Source: Hyaloperonospora brassicae
Taxonomy: Eukaryota; Oomycota; Peronosporomycetes; Peronosporales; Peronosporaceae
Length of the DNA stretch: 64,000 nucleotides
Direction of reading: 5' to 3'
Assembly (NCBI GenBank): GCA_947650285.1
Contig: CANTFL010001046.1
Span: forward strand, 23,343 to 87,342
Each line of letters opens with the position of its first letter. The first letter of the stretch is position 1. The translations under genes were made by a program, and so were the position numbers. Positions 26,658 to 37,864 of the stretch are shown piece by piece. The notes under the pieces are model-generated. The model worked only from the letters and a program-made list of their open reading frames with translations. It searched no databases and was not told the DNA's origin.

Positions 26658-27962
26658 TTCAAAAACACATCTTCGTTACTGTCACGGCAGCAACCATGAC
26701 ATAAAAACCTATTTTGGACTTAAGATGGCGTTTTAATAGTTTATATTGTGATTCTATCGTAATATGTAAACCTGTTACGATCAACAAGAATGAATCATAA
26801 TGCTATTAGAAGAGGTGAACAATGGATCTATAAAGTGTCTCCGTTGTTTAATATTTGCATCTTGCAGCGCCTAGATATATAAGTTGCAACAGTGTAGGCT
26901 AGATGCAGCCGAGTACGTCGACCCATATACCACATTTGTCCTAAGATTATTTAGACCTTATCCACGCTCGTTTCGTGATCAGTATTAGCAATTATAAAAA
27001 CACCTATATTCGCCACTTTTGTCTGATGTCGAAAGATTTATCTACATCTAGAAATACTTATACTCAAACAATATTAGCAAATAAGGTTTCATGTATTCGG
27101 CACTTTTGCCTTATTTTAAAATAGACCTTAATTATTCAGAAAGTATCTTAGTAAGAGACGGTCATCAGATTTTTTTATTTCTATATAACGTGGTCATGTT
27201 GGATATCGAAATACACAGGGTCAGGACAATTTGCCAAGGAAGGTGTACGTTGCAATGCACCCCTGGGACAACGATCATTACGACAACACATAAATTATTA
27301 TACTAAATTACAAAAAATTGCGCGTGATCTAAATCGCTGATGTATAATTCCCTTCATATCATTGTTGTATGTTTTATCGGTTCTGTAGTCTCCTGAATAA
27401 AAATCGACTAGCATTCATGAACTGGACACAGAATGTCCATATGCAATGCGAAATACAAGAGCAATTGGACTGCATTCAATAAAGTTACTAAATTGGCTCG
27501 TACCGTATCACATATTATATAAATGATTAAATCATGATCTGTCCATAACCGAATAGTGAATGAAAAATCCTTGAGTAAATCTATATTGTTCAAACAAATA
27601 AACCTAGTAGATCCTTTTCACGTGGCTTAGTTCGGTAGAGTGGCCTGAATTGAATCATTATGTGTCGATTTCTTGGATTTATCTCCTAAAAGATTGACAT
27701 ATATGAGAAGCAAAAAATGGTCGAATTCGATTTGGGTGAATCATCATGCGCTTACATTCATAGTGTTGTTCGGAAAAGAGGCAACATTGGCTAATATTCC
27801 CTTATTTTGATATGCTTTAATGCACATGAATGCTCAACCAACCGCCCTATTTCATAAAGGGATGGCAAAATAGCAGTCGTTAATCTTCATGTTAAAGTTT
27901 CACTGTCATTAACATTTAATAGAACTAGGCAGATTGTGGTGCATAGGCAGGCAAATTCGACT
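26658..27962. other. AT-rich stretch, nothing recognised
   Basis: Two short frames (27091-27306 plus, 27408-27593 minus) have no motif. No repeat structure was noted. Confidence 0.45.
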
Positions 27963-28304
27963 TTAGAGTAATTTAAATATTCGATTTATATTTGCGTTTA
28001 CGTCACCTATATTTAGGGTTATTCTAATTATTAAGTCCCAAATTGGACACGTTATATATGACTTATGTAATAATTCATTCTCGGTGCGAGCGCCTAGAAT
28101 GTTCGCACTAGCATCGCTAAAATTTTTCACATCGATGAGGTGGCAGAGGGCACACCGAAAGATAAATTTTCTAAAATTTACCGGGTCGGTCGTCTTTTTC
28201 ATGTTTGTGAAGTAGACATTGCAATATAGTAAGTGTATTGGAAAAAGATAGAGTTTCAACATTGACTTGATTCGCTTTGGATCATACCTGCGCCATATAT
28301 CCAA
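27963..28304 (-). pseudogene. 113-codon coding-like frame next to the element A1 insertion
   Basis: Begins MDIWRRYDPKRIKSML and ends NINRIFKLL. Its start lies 15 bp from the left LTR of element A1. Minus-strand frames resume on the far side of A1 (36597-37864), so A1 may have landed in an older minus-strand coding region. No domain is recognised. Confidence 0.25.
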
Positions 28305-28318
28305 AATCGGGGATAGCC

Positions 28319-28766
28319 TGTTACAAAAAAATTAACTAGAATGTACGCATTTTAAAATATTGTCTAATAAGCTTATCTTATTAATTAACATTACTCGAGA
28401 AGAGGTGATGTTGGCGGAAAATTGCCCCTGAGGGTAATATTCTTGGGCACTCCACTTTTAATCGATGTAATTACATCAACCAAATTAACCACCAATCGCT
28501 GCTGGATGCGCGCAATGGGTGGTGGACAAGGTACCCACATAGGAGATGGTAGTTTATATAGTAAGTTTAAGCCAAAGATGATTTACAAAGAAACATAACT
28601 ATATTGAATAACAATTCTTCTTTTCCAAAGAAAGAGCCTTCGACTTATGTTTGCTTCTTTGCCCTTCCTCGCCACGCGTATGTGAGGCCAGGAATACGCA
28701 GCCTTGTGTGTATAGTCTACACAAGTTCTTACCAGTTATCTGGCAAGAAGCATGCCTCGTTACACC
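28319..28766 (+). repeat. Element A1 5' LTR
   Basis: Begins TGTTAC and ends near …GTTACACC. It matches the A2 LTR at the window end over ACTCGAGAAGAGGTGATG and the block from AACCACCAATCGCTGCTGG onward. The A1 3' LTR matches only in diverged form. A short hairpin-capable CATTAC…GTGATG pair flanks the TCGAGAAGAG core near 28386-28407. The end is defined by the TGG of the primer-binding site. Confidence 0.8.
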
Positions 28767-28784
28767 TGGTAGCACTTTGTAGTG
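28767..28784 (+). promoter_or_regulatory. Element A1 primer-binding site
   Basis: TGGTAGCACTTTGTAGTG directly follows the LTR. The leading TGG would pair with the CCA end of a tRNA. It is not the usual initiator-Met type (TGGTATCAGAGC). The tRNA is not identified. Confidence 0.5.
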
Positions 28785-28814
28785 TTTCCAGCGACCACTA
28801 CCACCTCATTTAGC

Positions 28815-29860
28815 ATGAACATGTTGGATGAGGAGGTAATCTTCCACGCCAAGCGTAAAGGCTTTGACCATTTGAGTAGCATCGAATGGGGTGCGGTAGA
28901 ACGAATGAGTTTTACCGTAGGCGAGCTTTCCATTAGCGCCATGTTGGAGTTCCCAGACAGAGACCAACAACATGCCGCTATAGCCAAGTTCATTCAAAAT
29001 GAACTTGTCGCCGAGAGAGAGAAAGTAGCCTTGCTTCACCAGCTAGGCTCTTAACAGGCCGAGCAGTTGAGAGAACTCGGTGCTCAACAGACAGAGCTGT
29101 TGAGACAGCAGCAACTCCATGCTGCTGTGGGCGGGACGGCATATGCGCGTCGTCCCGAGGTCATGAAAGTTGACATCTTCAAGTACAGCGGAGTCCCGGA
29201 ATACTCCCTGTTACCATGGTTTGTCGAACTCGACAGAGCTATACGGGCACGACATATCGAGGATGAGCAAATGAAACTCACATTTGCTCAAACCCACTTG
29301 GCAGGACGTGCCAAAACTTGGTCTTTAAGGCTCGATAGTAGCGACCCACATGTGTTTATGTCGCTAGATGACTTCAAGTCCCGGCTCAGACAAGGTTTAC
29401 GCCGCCACGGCCTGAGTTCAGGGCTCGTTCAGAGCTCATTCAGAGCTCCTGAACTCAAGCAGGGTAAGCGTGATGTGCACGCTTAATCACAACATATGCG
29501 ACTCCTCGCGAGTAGTATAACTGCTAACCCAGTTCATGAACACACGTTGATTACTGTGTTCATGCAAGGGGAATCGCAGATTGACCCGTCAGGAGCCACC
29601 TGTTCCACTTAGAGTTGGATTGCGTGAACAAGAAATCTCGGCAGTGGAATAGTGAGACTTAAGCATCAGACAGGCTCATGTTAGTTCGAGCTCATATCAT
29701 CCACCGAGACGACGAGAGGTCGGAGGTCCATAACTAATGAACAACTGATTAGGTTGAGATTGAGAGACCTCGATCTTCAAACAGGAAGCGATTTCAGAAG
29801 TGCGATCACTGTAAAAAGCTAAGACATTACGCTTATTAGTGAAGCTCCCCACGCCCAGTA
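28815..29860 (+). pseudogene. gag: Element A1 gag (capsid and zinc knuckle), broken
   Basis: The frame starts with ATG at 28815 (MNMLDEEVIFHAKRKGF), only about 50 bp after the LTR. An in-frame stop at 29052 separates it from the retrotransposon capsid-like part, which includes FKYSGVPEYSLLPWFVELD, AKTWSLRLD and FKSRLRQ. After 29486 the frame shifts within LKQGKRDVHA, and the family-typical NPVHEHTLITVFMQG follows near 29530-29572. Near 29796-29845 a nucleic-acid-binding knuckle reads CDHCKKLRHYAY with the last Cys position replaced by a stop. Gag packages the element RNA into cytoplasmic particles. Pol follows downstream. The start is chosen because GTG at 28782 lies in the primer-binding region. 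Confidence 0.8.
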
Positions 29861-30104
29861 CCAAACAGCACTGAGCAAAATGATCGATTATTCGTCAATA
29901 AGGGCAATGTGCGTAGGCCAACGCTGTTGCGAAACCGCAACAGCAAAGCGGACCATAAAAAAAATGGTCGGGGTCAGGAGGGGCTGAGCGCCCTACGCAT
30001 CCAGCAACCTCAAAAGAATGTGCGAATATCGTGACGAAAGTTGCTCCAGATACACAATCGTTGTGTGTCGCTGCACTTGGTGATGAGATATCACTCATCA
30101 CCTA

Positions 30105-30420
30105 CAAGATGTAAGTGACAAATGATTTGCCGCTTCGTGCCCTAGTAGACTGTGGGGCGTCGAACAACTTTGTTCGTCGCCAGTCACTAGAGAGTCGTAG
30201 CTTCGACTTCATTAAGCGCGATATCCCTTTAACGAGGATGTCAGTTCGTCTTGCCACAGGCGCATCGATTACCGTTGCAAAACGCGTAGTGGGATCCACT
30301 ACACGTTAGAGGACGAACAGTACGATGATGAGTTTATCGTACTGGATCTGGATGTCAAATTTGATGTCATCCTGGGATTACCTTGGCTCAGAAAGTACGA
30401 GCCAAGGGTGAGATGGCAGA
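30105..30420 (+). pseudogene. pol: Element A1 pol: aspartic protease part, frameshifted
   Basis: Retropepsin-like domain that would cleave Gag-Pol. The active-site region reads ALVDCGASNNFVRRQSL, with the catalytic Asp at 30148 and Cys in place of the usual Ser/Thr before Gly. A frameshift near 30300 separates this from the conserved second half, FDVILGLPWLRKYEP (about 30360-30404), which in this family precedes the linker to RT. Confidence 0.75.
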
Positions 30421-30839
30421 ATCGATCCGTGAAGATGACTGCCGCTTGTTCACCAGATGGCCATCTGATGAACGTCATGGAGTGTCCACAAGCGTGTGGA
30501 TAGCTGCAGGTAAGTGCGATGGCCTCACTTGCGGTACGGTCGTTAGCACGACTGCACAAGATCACAGTGTATCTGATCACTACACTGTGGAGAAATCCCC
30601 CATGCGGCTGTACAGACGTACAGGCGGAACCGTAGGTTTACAACTAGATAAGGTCGAGTATATTGGGACATGGATGTATGCCTAGCGGGCAGCATCTTAG
30701 AAGAAAGAAACCTGTTGCCTCCAAGGGGCAACATGGAAATCCTATGACGACTGGAGAGTCGACCGTAGAGGACCAGTCCCTGACTGTGGTTGCACAGGCA
30801 CAGTCGTAAGACATAGAGGGAATAAGTCCCCACGTACTT

Positions 30840-31379
30840 ATGGAAGGAATTCCTCAAGTGTCCTTTGCTGAGGGATTAGGCTCTCAGCAACCTGTGGAAG
30901 CAAGTTCCCAGGAAGAAACCGAGACGTTAAACGTCTTGGTCAATGACGGATCAAGGGTAGGCGCCTATACACTTGATCTTATTGTGCCTCCGGTTTTAAC
31001 TTCGGAGATAACTCAGTTGCCAACGCTAGAACCGAAATGGGTTTTGCGTGATATGCGCAGTGGCAAAGTCAAGCAGATCTGCATACTCGTCACAGAGGAC
31101 GAGTATGTGGCCGGTATTCGGTCGACCACGGTATTTGCTGAGAAAGAACGGGTTCTCAGCAGCTCATCGATGGAAGAAAGTGTCCTCGATGGAAAGACTC
31201 AGATTGAGCGATACACGTCTCAATCCTGGGAGTCACTTCAAACAAATCCTTTGTATAAGGATTTGATCGAATTCAAGGATGTGTTCCCTATATTCGTACC
31301 TTGCGAGTTGCCTAATGACATAGGCACTCGACAAGAGATAGAATTCAAACCGGGCCCGAAGTACTGTGTCATGAATTAG
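30840..31379 (+). pseudogene. pol: Element A1 pol: protease-RT linker and RT start (longest open frame in the window)
   Basis: A 179-codon open frame. The first two thirds are the variable linker between protease and RT. The end is the RT N-terminal region, IEFKDVFPIFVPCELPND followed by IEFKPGPKY, typical of gypsy RT ('F.D.FP..LP..LP' type). It stops at 31377. The RT continues in another frame downstream. The linker from 30421 to 30839 is in several frames. Confidence 0.7.
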
Positions 31380-32200
31380 TGACCACTGTCTCGTGAACAA
31401 GTACTAGCGATCGACAAGTTCTTTGTCGATCGATTTGCAGCGGGCCATGGGAGGGAATCTACTTCCCCTCACAGCTCTCCGGACCTTCTGTGTGCGGATA
31501 AAAGCCACGAAAGATGGCGGATGGTGCACGCATTCAACAGATTGAATGCTGCAACGGTACCGGCTCTGACGCCGATACCAAGAAAGGACGTAATCATAGA
31601 TGGTATATCAAAGAGTACCGTATTTTCGTCCATGGATCTGATGGATGGATTCTATCAGATCCTCATGCGTGAACGGGACATCCCGTACACAGCAGTGAGA
31701 ACCCCTAGCGGGATTCTGTTGTTGTGGCTAGTAATTCCACAGGGGCTAATACCGCCCCTGCTACTTTCAACAGATGTGTAAAAAAATCTGCTGAGGCCGG
31801 TGCGAGACTTCGCACCGAGTTTCTTCGATGATGTGTTAGTCCATATCCGGGCTATGAACGAGAAAAATGATCGTGGAAGTCTACAGAACCCACATTCGTC
31901 ATGTCCATTGAGCTATGCGCGAACATAAGTTGTACGCCAAATTCGAAAAGTGTACCTTCTCGGATAGCTAAATATGACTTCTTGGGTGCATCGTGACTTA
32001 ACACGGCGTCCGCCCTGATCCTGAATATATCAAGGCGACCAACGACTGGCCCGTGCCAGTAGATGTCAAGGAACTGAGGAAGTTCCTTGGGCTAGCGGCT
32101 TACTTGCACAAGTACTCGCGAAACTACGCCGAGATGACTGTTCATATTTCTTGCTTTCCCAAGAAATATTGAAGTGGTCATGTAACGCTGACTCTCAGCG
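31380..32200 (+). pseudogene. pol: Element A1 pol: reverse transcriptase core
   Basis: Copies the element RNA into DNA. WRMVHAFNRLNAATVP and DVIIDGISKSTVFSSMDLMD carry the first conserved RT blocks, with the catalytic Asp at 31635-31637. The FFDDVLVH block at 31821-31838 keeps both Asp residues of the (Y/F)xDD site. The frame is lost between 31781 and about 31800. The connection region includes KFLGLAAYLHKYSRNYAEM near 32077-32134. Both catalytic blocks are intact although the protein as a whole is dead. Confidence 0.85.
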
Positions 32201-32550
32201 ATCCTTGGAGGTATCAAGCACAGATTGATGCAATCGTCCATTCTGGCGATTGCAGATCAGGACAGACGATTTCATATCGTCTTTGACGCCAGCTATATTG
32301 CAATTGGCTGTGAGTTAGTGCAATTTGACACGAATGGCTCATAGCGCGTCATCTGGTATCGATCTCGTCATGTGCATGTACCTGAGCTTAATTACTATGT
32401 GCATGGAAAGGAACTTCTTGCCATGTAATATGCGCTGGCCAAGTTTCGTGGCTATCGCTTTAGCTATAGACCGTTCATTGTTTGAACAGACCATGATTCA
32501 CTAAGCACGGCCGTAAACAGTCCACACAAATCTCGCAAAGAATAGCGAGG
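32201..32550 (+). pseudogene. pol: Element A1 pol: RNase H
   Basis: Degrades the RNA strand of the hybrid. FHIVFDASYIAIGCELVQFD (about 32270-32329) has the first Asp, and HGKELLAM (about 32401-32424) the catalytic Glu. The end reads TDHDSL near 32487. Three in-frame stops interrupt it. This family has one RNase H, unlike family B. Confidence 0.8.
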
Positions 32551-32553
32551 TGG

Positions 32554-33640
32554 ATGTCTTTCTTCGCGGGGTACAGCTTATCCGTCGAGTATAAACCTGA
32601 ACATCTGAATGTCGTCGCTTTTGCGCTTTTGCGCCGGCCAGATTTCGAGCCGGGCGCGCAACCCAACAGTGTAGACATGCCCACCGTTGCAACACTTACT
32701 TTCAGTATCACGTCGTCGAGTAACGTAGACGACGTAAGAAAGACCTCCACAGCAGATACGGGTCTTCTGCGCTTGATGGATCATTCGGTGAATCCAACTC
32801 GTAAATCGTTAAAAGATTTGTCGGCCTTGTACCGTTTCTCATCGGATCGGTATACAACTCGCAATTGGTTTCTGTATTATACAGCCATTGCTAGGGACAC
32901 GCCTTGTGTCGTCTTCCCCGCATATGATGATTTGAGCTTGCGCATCATCTTAAAACTCACGATAACTAACAGATAAGTATCATGGCTTTAAAAAATCATC
33001 CTTCGGCCCATCGCGGCTTTTACTGGCCCCACCAGTATTAGTTTGTGCGCGAGTATATCTGTGCTTGCAAAGTTTTTCAATAGGTGAAGCCTAGTCCTTC
33101 ATCCCGTGCGTTTTTAAAGCCTCTACAGGTTCTGGTAGAGTGCAGGCACTCCGATTCCATGGATTTTGAGCTCGGTTTTCCCCGAAGACGACCACAAGAG
33201 AAATGGTATTCTTGTGTTCGTTGACCGATTCAACAAGAAGATGCATCTTGCTGCAGTTCCGGAGTCGGTCACGGCACAAGGATGTGCTTGTGTCTTTATC
33301 AACACAATTTTTGGACTCCACGGGTTACCTCGTGAACTTGTGTCCGATCGTAGCCCTCGGTTCACTGCTAAGTTCTATTAATACATGTACTGATCGCAAA
33401 ACAAGATATTGAAGATGTCAATATATTACCATCTTATACAGTATAGTCAGACCGAACGTGCGGACCGTGTCCTCGAAGAGATCCTTCGAGGATATGTCCA
33501 CTCTTTCTCGAGCTGGATCGAATTCCTACCGATGGTGGAATTCGCCATCAATAATACGGTGCATGCGTCAGCTCAGCACATACCGTTCTTCGCGAATGGA
33601 TTGAGCCAACCACGTCTTTTCTCCCTTTAAGATTGTGACT
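32554..33640 (+). pseudogene. pol: Element A1 pol: integrase, frameshifted
   Basis: Inserts the cDNA in the genome. The N-terminal HHCC zinc domain is badly eroded (about 32930-33110). The DDE core is clear: SMDFELGFPEDDHK (first Asp about 33159), NGILVFVDRFNKKMHL, GLHGLPRELVSDRSPRF (second Asp about 33346) and TERADRVLEEILRGYVHSF (Glu about 33453). It ends with FAINNTVHAS. Two frameshifts and a stop at 33379 split the core into frames 33166-33381 and 33409-33630. Confidence 0.85.
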
Positions 33641-34290
33641 CTTGCTTTAGGGGGCATAGGGACTCGCTCTAGCACAAATTGTTCTGGCTCTTGCTCATCT
33701 CATGTCGACGCTAACGTCGTCACGAATGATGTTGATGTCGATCAGGTCGACACCGGGGAAGAAGATCATCACAATAATAGAAATGACGCTATGATTGAGT
33801 CCGATGATAATGACGATGCTGGTATCTTCAGTATCACCAATGATTGTTCCAGCGAGGACGAAGACAACCTCGCTGGTGAGCAGAAAATGGAAAGTACTTT
33901 TTCTGCAGTTCGCACAAGCCGAACTGGACAAAACATCGTATCGTAAGCAAAATTATTTGTGCTGGCGCGAGATGCAGTGTTCCAATTCGTGCAGGACTAC
34001 AATAATCAAGCGGTGGATCGGCAGAGACAAAACGCTGACAAGAATGGAAAAGCAAACGTCCAAATTTGTTGAAGGCGACTTTGTCCTACTATCTACGGTA
34101 AGTGAACCTCGACATGTAGTAACTAACGTGGGCAGCAGTAATTACTGCCGAAATACATTGGGCCATTTCACGGGCTACGCCGACAAGGCAACGCATACAC
34201 GATCGAGCTGCCACGTAGGAAGCGCACGCATCCTACGTTTTACGTTGGCGGCTGCAACTGTACTATCAGTCCGAGCTAGATTCCGACAAA
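33641..34290 (+). pseudogene. pol: Element A1 pol: acidic spacer and GPY/F module
   Basis: After the integrase core comes an Asp/Glu-rich, Ser-rich spacer (33635-33946; DVDVDQVDTGEEDHHNN). Then follows a region read as VLLSTVSEPRHVVTNVGSS and, in a shifted frame, IGPFHGLRRQGNAYTIELPR near 34160-34217. This is the GPY/F module that follows integrase in many gypsy elements. The element A2 sequence at 61773 starts within this module. Confidence 0.75.
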
Positions 34291-34975
34291 GAAGATAGAC
34301 CTAACGTCTAAAAAGGTACATCAGATTCTTGCGCTCGCGCTCCAGTCGATCGGTCTGGAAGCGCAGTGAAGAGATATCTCCAAACAATTGAGAGATCTTC
34401 CTGCGAGCCGCCGCAAGCTCTTCAGTCAGGAAACATACATCCTGTTCAATCTGTCGCTGTGAGAGGGCATAATCATCACGATCCTTTGCACTTACAGCAT
34501 CCCTATCCTTGCAGTGCATCGGCACAGAATCGTTCAGAGCGTAGCGTCTGTCCCGCTCGTTCTCCAAATCCTCGCACAATTGATCGATTGCGCGATCCAT
34601 CTCGAATGGGTCGAGGTGGTGAGTCAAACGACTGTGAGGAGGTTTTCCCTCCTCCTCCTCCACATTCTTTGGGGGACTCACACGGTGGTCAATGCTTCCT
34701 TGTGTAGCGTATCTGAACCACCGTGACAATTCAGGATCAATGACGAGCTACCCCATTCAGTAGCGGGGGTATCAAGTCTCATGGAACAGCCAAAAGACCC
34801 GCTCTCAGCTGATAGGGATGTCCCCGGTCTCGTCGAACAGTACGACGAGACGCATCATTTGATGATGAAGAGCCATCGTCAAACGAACGCCCGATGCGTT
34901 CGTAAAGAGATTGTAACGTCTCAATACCTTTGCGCATCTCGGACGAGACGCGCACCCTTTAATACGGCTGGTTAG
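34291..34975 (+). pseudogene. pol: Element A1 pol: linker and C-terminal chromodomain
   Basis: The Arg/Ser/Pro-rich linker frame 34366-34707 ends EEVFPPPPPHSLGDSHGG (about 34637-34690), a marker of this family. The chromodomain follows: QCFLV then LNHRDNSGSMTSYPIQ near 34714-34761 and, after a stop, RGYQVSWNSQKTRSQL. The end DVPGLVEQYDETHH lies in frame 34781-34975, which stops at 34973. Chromodomains steer integration to marked chromatin. An open antisense frame (34301-34729) covers the same DNA but is treated as a shadow. Confidence 0.75.
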
Positions 34976-36130
34976 GGAGGAAGGTCTTCCTAGAGGCGCA
35001 AACAGAGTTGTCAACACAACTCTGAAAGTTCTCTCCCCACTAGAGGCAAGATAAACCAGCCTCTTTTGACAAACAGTGGAACTTTTACCGACAATCAATC
35101 AGGTGTTTCTGTTTAAACTTATTGCGACCTGCAATAATTTGTTATAGCAAACGCCACGGCCAACATATGTAATGTTGTCGATAGAAAGGTTGTACTACTA
35201 AACCTACAAAACTTTATCTAAGTGCGGTGGACAGCACACCATAGTTGTCCAAAAAAGGTATGTATGTTAGACTGAGTTATATGCGATACCCACTCACACT
35301 GGCAGTAAGCCATGGAGTCTTGACATGTCGAAAAGTGATATTCGACTACACCCGGGGTTACAACCATAAAATCGCTTCATATGGCCGTAAAAAGGCACCC
35401 ATTATTTATCTTTAGTAGCAGATCATACGCGTTACGATCTTGCTCCTCTAGTGCAGTGCCGACATAATAAACAAAATGCGACCGACGGATTTACTACGAT
35501 TGCTGCGGCGATGCCTTGACGAAAAGTCATCGACATCATCACGATAAGTCACGTCATCAAGTCGCGCACTTGTATCAAACGAATGAGAGTGCGATCGGCC
35601 TGATTTCTCGAGGAGTGCTTGGACTCGTCGGATGAGCCGGAAATGTCACGGTGTAGAGTCTTTCTGACACTGACAGGAAATTAATCAGTCGATTTTTTCT
35701 CTCTCTCATCATGACGGCTGGGTTTTGCGAATAAATTAAAGTCGAAAGCATCCCAAACTTGCCCGAATCGATAACATCATTTACGGGGTCGATGTCCATG
35801 GTTATACCAACCGCAGCCGATGCTGCGGATGATAAATCTGCATGTCGATGAACGCGCGTTCCTTCACATTGGGTGTTGCAAGCTACTTATCAGGATCAGG
35901 AAAAGATTAGACTCCTGCTACCAATTTTTTTGCTATTTCTTGCAGCACGCATTTGTGCAGTTGCTTAAGTGGAAGCATCATTCGCGCAGCGCATGGAAAA
36001 ATTTGTCATGCGCTGTAAACCTGGAGTGAGATGGTGAATAATAGAAAGTGCTTTGTAGATCCACATGCCGCGGAAAGATGTTCACTATATCACCAAGAAT
36101 TCGTATTACTTATTGTAGTGACTGATGGTC
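34976..36130. other. Element A1 3' segment with antisense coding traces
   Basis: No sense-strand frame is supported. On the minus strand, traces align with the better-kept antisense frames of A2. For example FDMSRLHGLLPV (about 35300-35340) matches FNLSRIHGLDVSA in A2, and IVMMSMTFRQGIAAA near 35510-35555 matches VIVMMSMNLRGAIVAA. A 74-codon minus frame at 35575-35799 lies in the same series. The stretch 35100-36130 is far more diverged from A2 than the part before it. Confidence 0.45.
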
Positions 36131-36142
36131 AAGTTGGGGTGA
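36131..36142 (+). promoter_or_regulatory. Element A1 purine tract (plus-strand primer)
   Basis: AAGTTGGGGTGA lies directly before the 3' LTR. It corresponds to AAGTGGGGGGCGA before the A2 LTR. Confidence 0.55.
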
Positions 36143-36596
36143 TGTTACAGAGTGATCCCGTCACAAAAAAATTCATACGAAGCTATTAATAATTTAATAA
36201 TATCAATTTAAGAAATTATCAAATTATCATCGCTTGATTAGAAAAGACGTTAACAAAATATATTCCGAGGGTAATATTTGCGCCTATTCCGCTTCTTGTT
36301 TGATGGGCAAGATTCATCAATTACATTAACAATTAATCGCTGCTGGAGGAGCGCAATAACTAATGTGCAAGTAACTAAAATACTAGGGTGTAGTTGAATA
36401 TTGTTACAAGACAAAGATGGTTTACTGAAAAAACTTAATTATATTAATTGTATATCTAGTTCTCAACAATTGAGATATCGACATCTATTTACTGCAACGA
36501 GCCTTCAAAATTACTTGTTTGTGTATTTGGGAGAACGCATTCTTGTGGTAGTTAACACAAAAAACCAGTTGCTTGGTAAGAGCGTGCCCCGTTACA
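36143..36596 (+). repeat. Element A1 3' LTR, degraded
   Basis: Starts TGTTACAG and ends near …GTTACA. Shared in order with the 5' LTR: GAGGGTAATATT, ATCGCTGCTGGA, CAAAGATG.TTTAC, and GGTAAGAGCGTGCCCCGTTACA (aligned with GGCAAGAAGCATGCCTCGTTACA). It is much more diverged from its own 5' LTR than the 5' LTR is from the A2 LTR. Confidence 0.7.
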
Positions 36597-37864
36597 GATC
36601 GATGTACGTACTTGATGGAGTGTCTAATAATACGATTGCAAAAGATACTGCTTGTTTTAATCGATCAAAACAGCCATGCTTACGAAATAATGCTCGGTGC
36701 TGCCATTTATACACATAATTTTTCTTAAATCGCCTATTATTCCTAATTATTTTGTAACGCGCAAGACGCCTGACAAGCATGTTCAGTAAAAATGTTTGTA
36801 GGAACACAACTAAAAACGAAAGACCATAATAACTTGATTGAATGGGACACTATTGTTATTTATAAGTCATAAGGGGTACTTGATTGATGTCTTTCTACCT
36901 CGCTAAGTTACACCGAATTCAACTATAAAAATCAATATTATCCGGGCTTTATAGAAGGCTTCTTCCACTTCGTCTGACGTTCTATCCATCGGCGAAGCCT
37001 CGATATCTAGTGAGGCCAGTGTAACATATACAGATGCTTTCGAAATTGCGCTGCTGTAGAGCTCGTAGCTACACGAAAGTGTGTCAAAGTACATGATGAA
37101 CTTGTTCGGCTTGCACATATTTAAACTGCGCGTTAGATACGGCAGTTGCGACACGTTCTTCAGGTTTTACGTTAAGGCAGTTAGCACTAAATTCATGCAA
37201 ACCAATGGTAAAAAAACCGTTTATTAAGTTCTACGCTATATCATCCAGCGAACGTCTATGTCTGTCCTCATAAACTCTAGATGACTGGATGTTCGGCTTT
37301 GGTTGACGCCGAGAAATTTAACATGATTCGATCTTAATTGCCTCGCTTAACTAGTGATATATGACGTCCAAGATCGCATTTAGGGTCACCAACTATCGAT
37401 TTATGATTCCTGGTTGGCAACATTTACGCGACGATGATAGTAGAAAGGCAAACGTCGAGGTTTTGTGCGCGGCACGCTTTTCTCTCCAGTATTATAGTGT
37501 AATAAGTTATGATTTTGTTTGCTAAGTCATGATTAAGATACTGTGGCGCCGAACGTTTTGCCACTGTTTCTTCTTCATATTCGTTAGCTTGACGCGGAGC
37601 ATCAGATTTGTTGTCACGCTGACAAGTCTTCCTCTGTAAGAGGTAGCATTACTTTATTAAATGCCCTCGTCTACGCCGTGGGAAGTCGTTGATAGCTTCG
37701 AAAAGTTTAGTTCGCTGCTGCAATAATATATATCCGCCTTTCGCCATCATTCCCGGTACGTGGCGCGAGCTGGTTCCAACATTAAATTCCGTCAAGACCA
37801 TGCTAAGCACGATCCTATCGGCTTCGTCTCGTGTGGCTAGATTGATTTGACAAATAAGTTGCAA
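36597..37864 (-). pseudogene. Minus-strand coding-like fragments, unidentified
   Basis: Three minus-strand runs lie in order. 37864-37649 includes RDEADRIVLSMVLTEFNVG and ends FPRRRRGHLIK. About 37640-37430 is a run of some 65 codons (SDAPRQANEYEEETVAKRS…) in another phase. 37154-36903 includes YVTLASLDIEASPMDRTSDE. A further frame, 36807-36592, abuts the A1 LTR. Residue usage is protein-like and rich in charged residues. I recognise no family. With 28304-27963 on the other side of A1 they could be parts of one dead gene split by the insertion. Confidence 0.35.

Larger units (their letters stand above)
28319..36596 (+). mobile_element. Element A1: full-length decayed Ty3/gypsy retrotransposon with chromodomain
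   Basis: Structure in order: 5' LTR, primer-binding site, gag, protease, RT, RNase H, integrase, GPY/F module, chromodomain, untranslated or antisense segment, purine tract, 3' LTR. Integrase after RNase H is the Ty3/gypsy order. Gag and Pol motifs match chromodomain-bearing gypsy elements that I know from Phytophthora-type genomes. Many stops and frameshifts show that it is dead. No clear target-site duplication is left: TAGCC precedes the element and GATCG follows it. The two LTRs are strongly diverged, which suggests an old insertion. Confidence 0.9.

Noticed and set aside
34301..34729. 142-codon minus-strand frame with a coiled-coil-like charge pattern in element A1 (copy in A2 at 61570-62097)
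   Set aside because: The sense strand there is the linker and chromodomain of pol (EEVFPPPPPHSLGDSHGG, LNHRDNSG). The antisense frame is best explained as a shadow kept open by the base pattern, although it is open in both copies.
28319..36596. Target-site duplication around element A1
   Set aside because: The five bases on each side (TAGCC and GATCG) do not match. Decay or recombination may have removed it.
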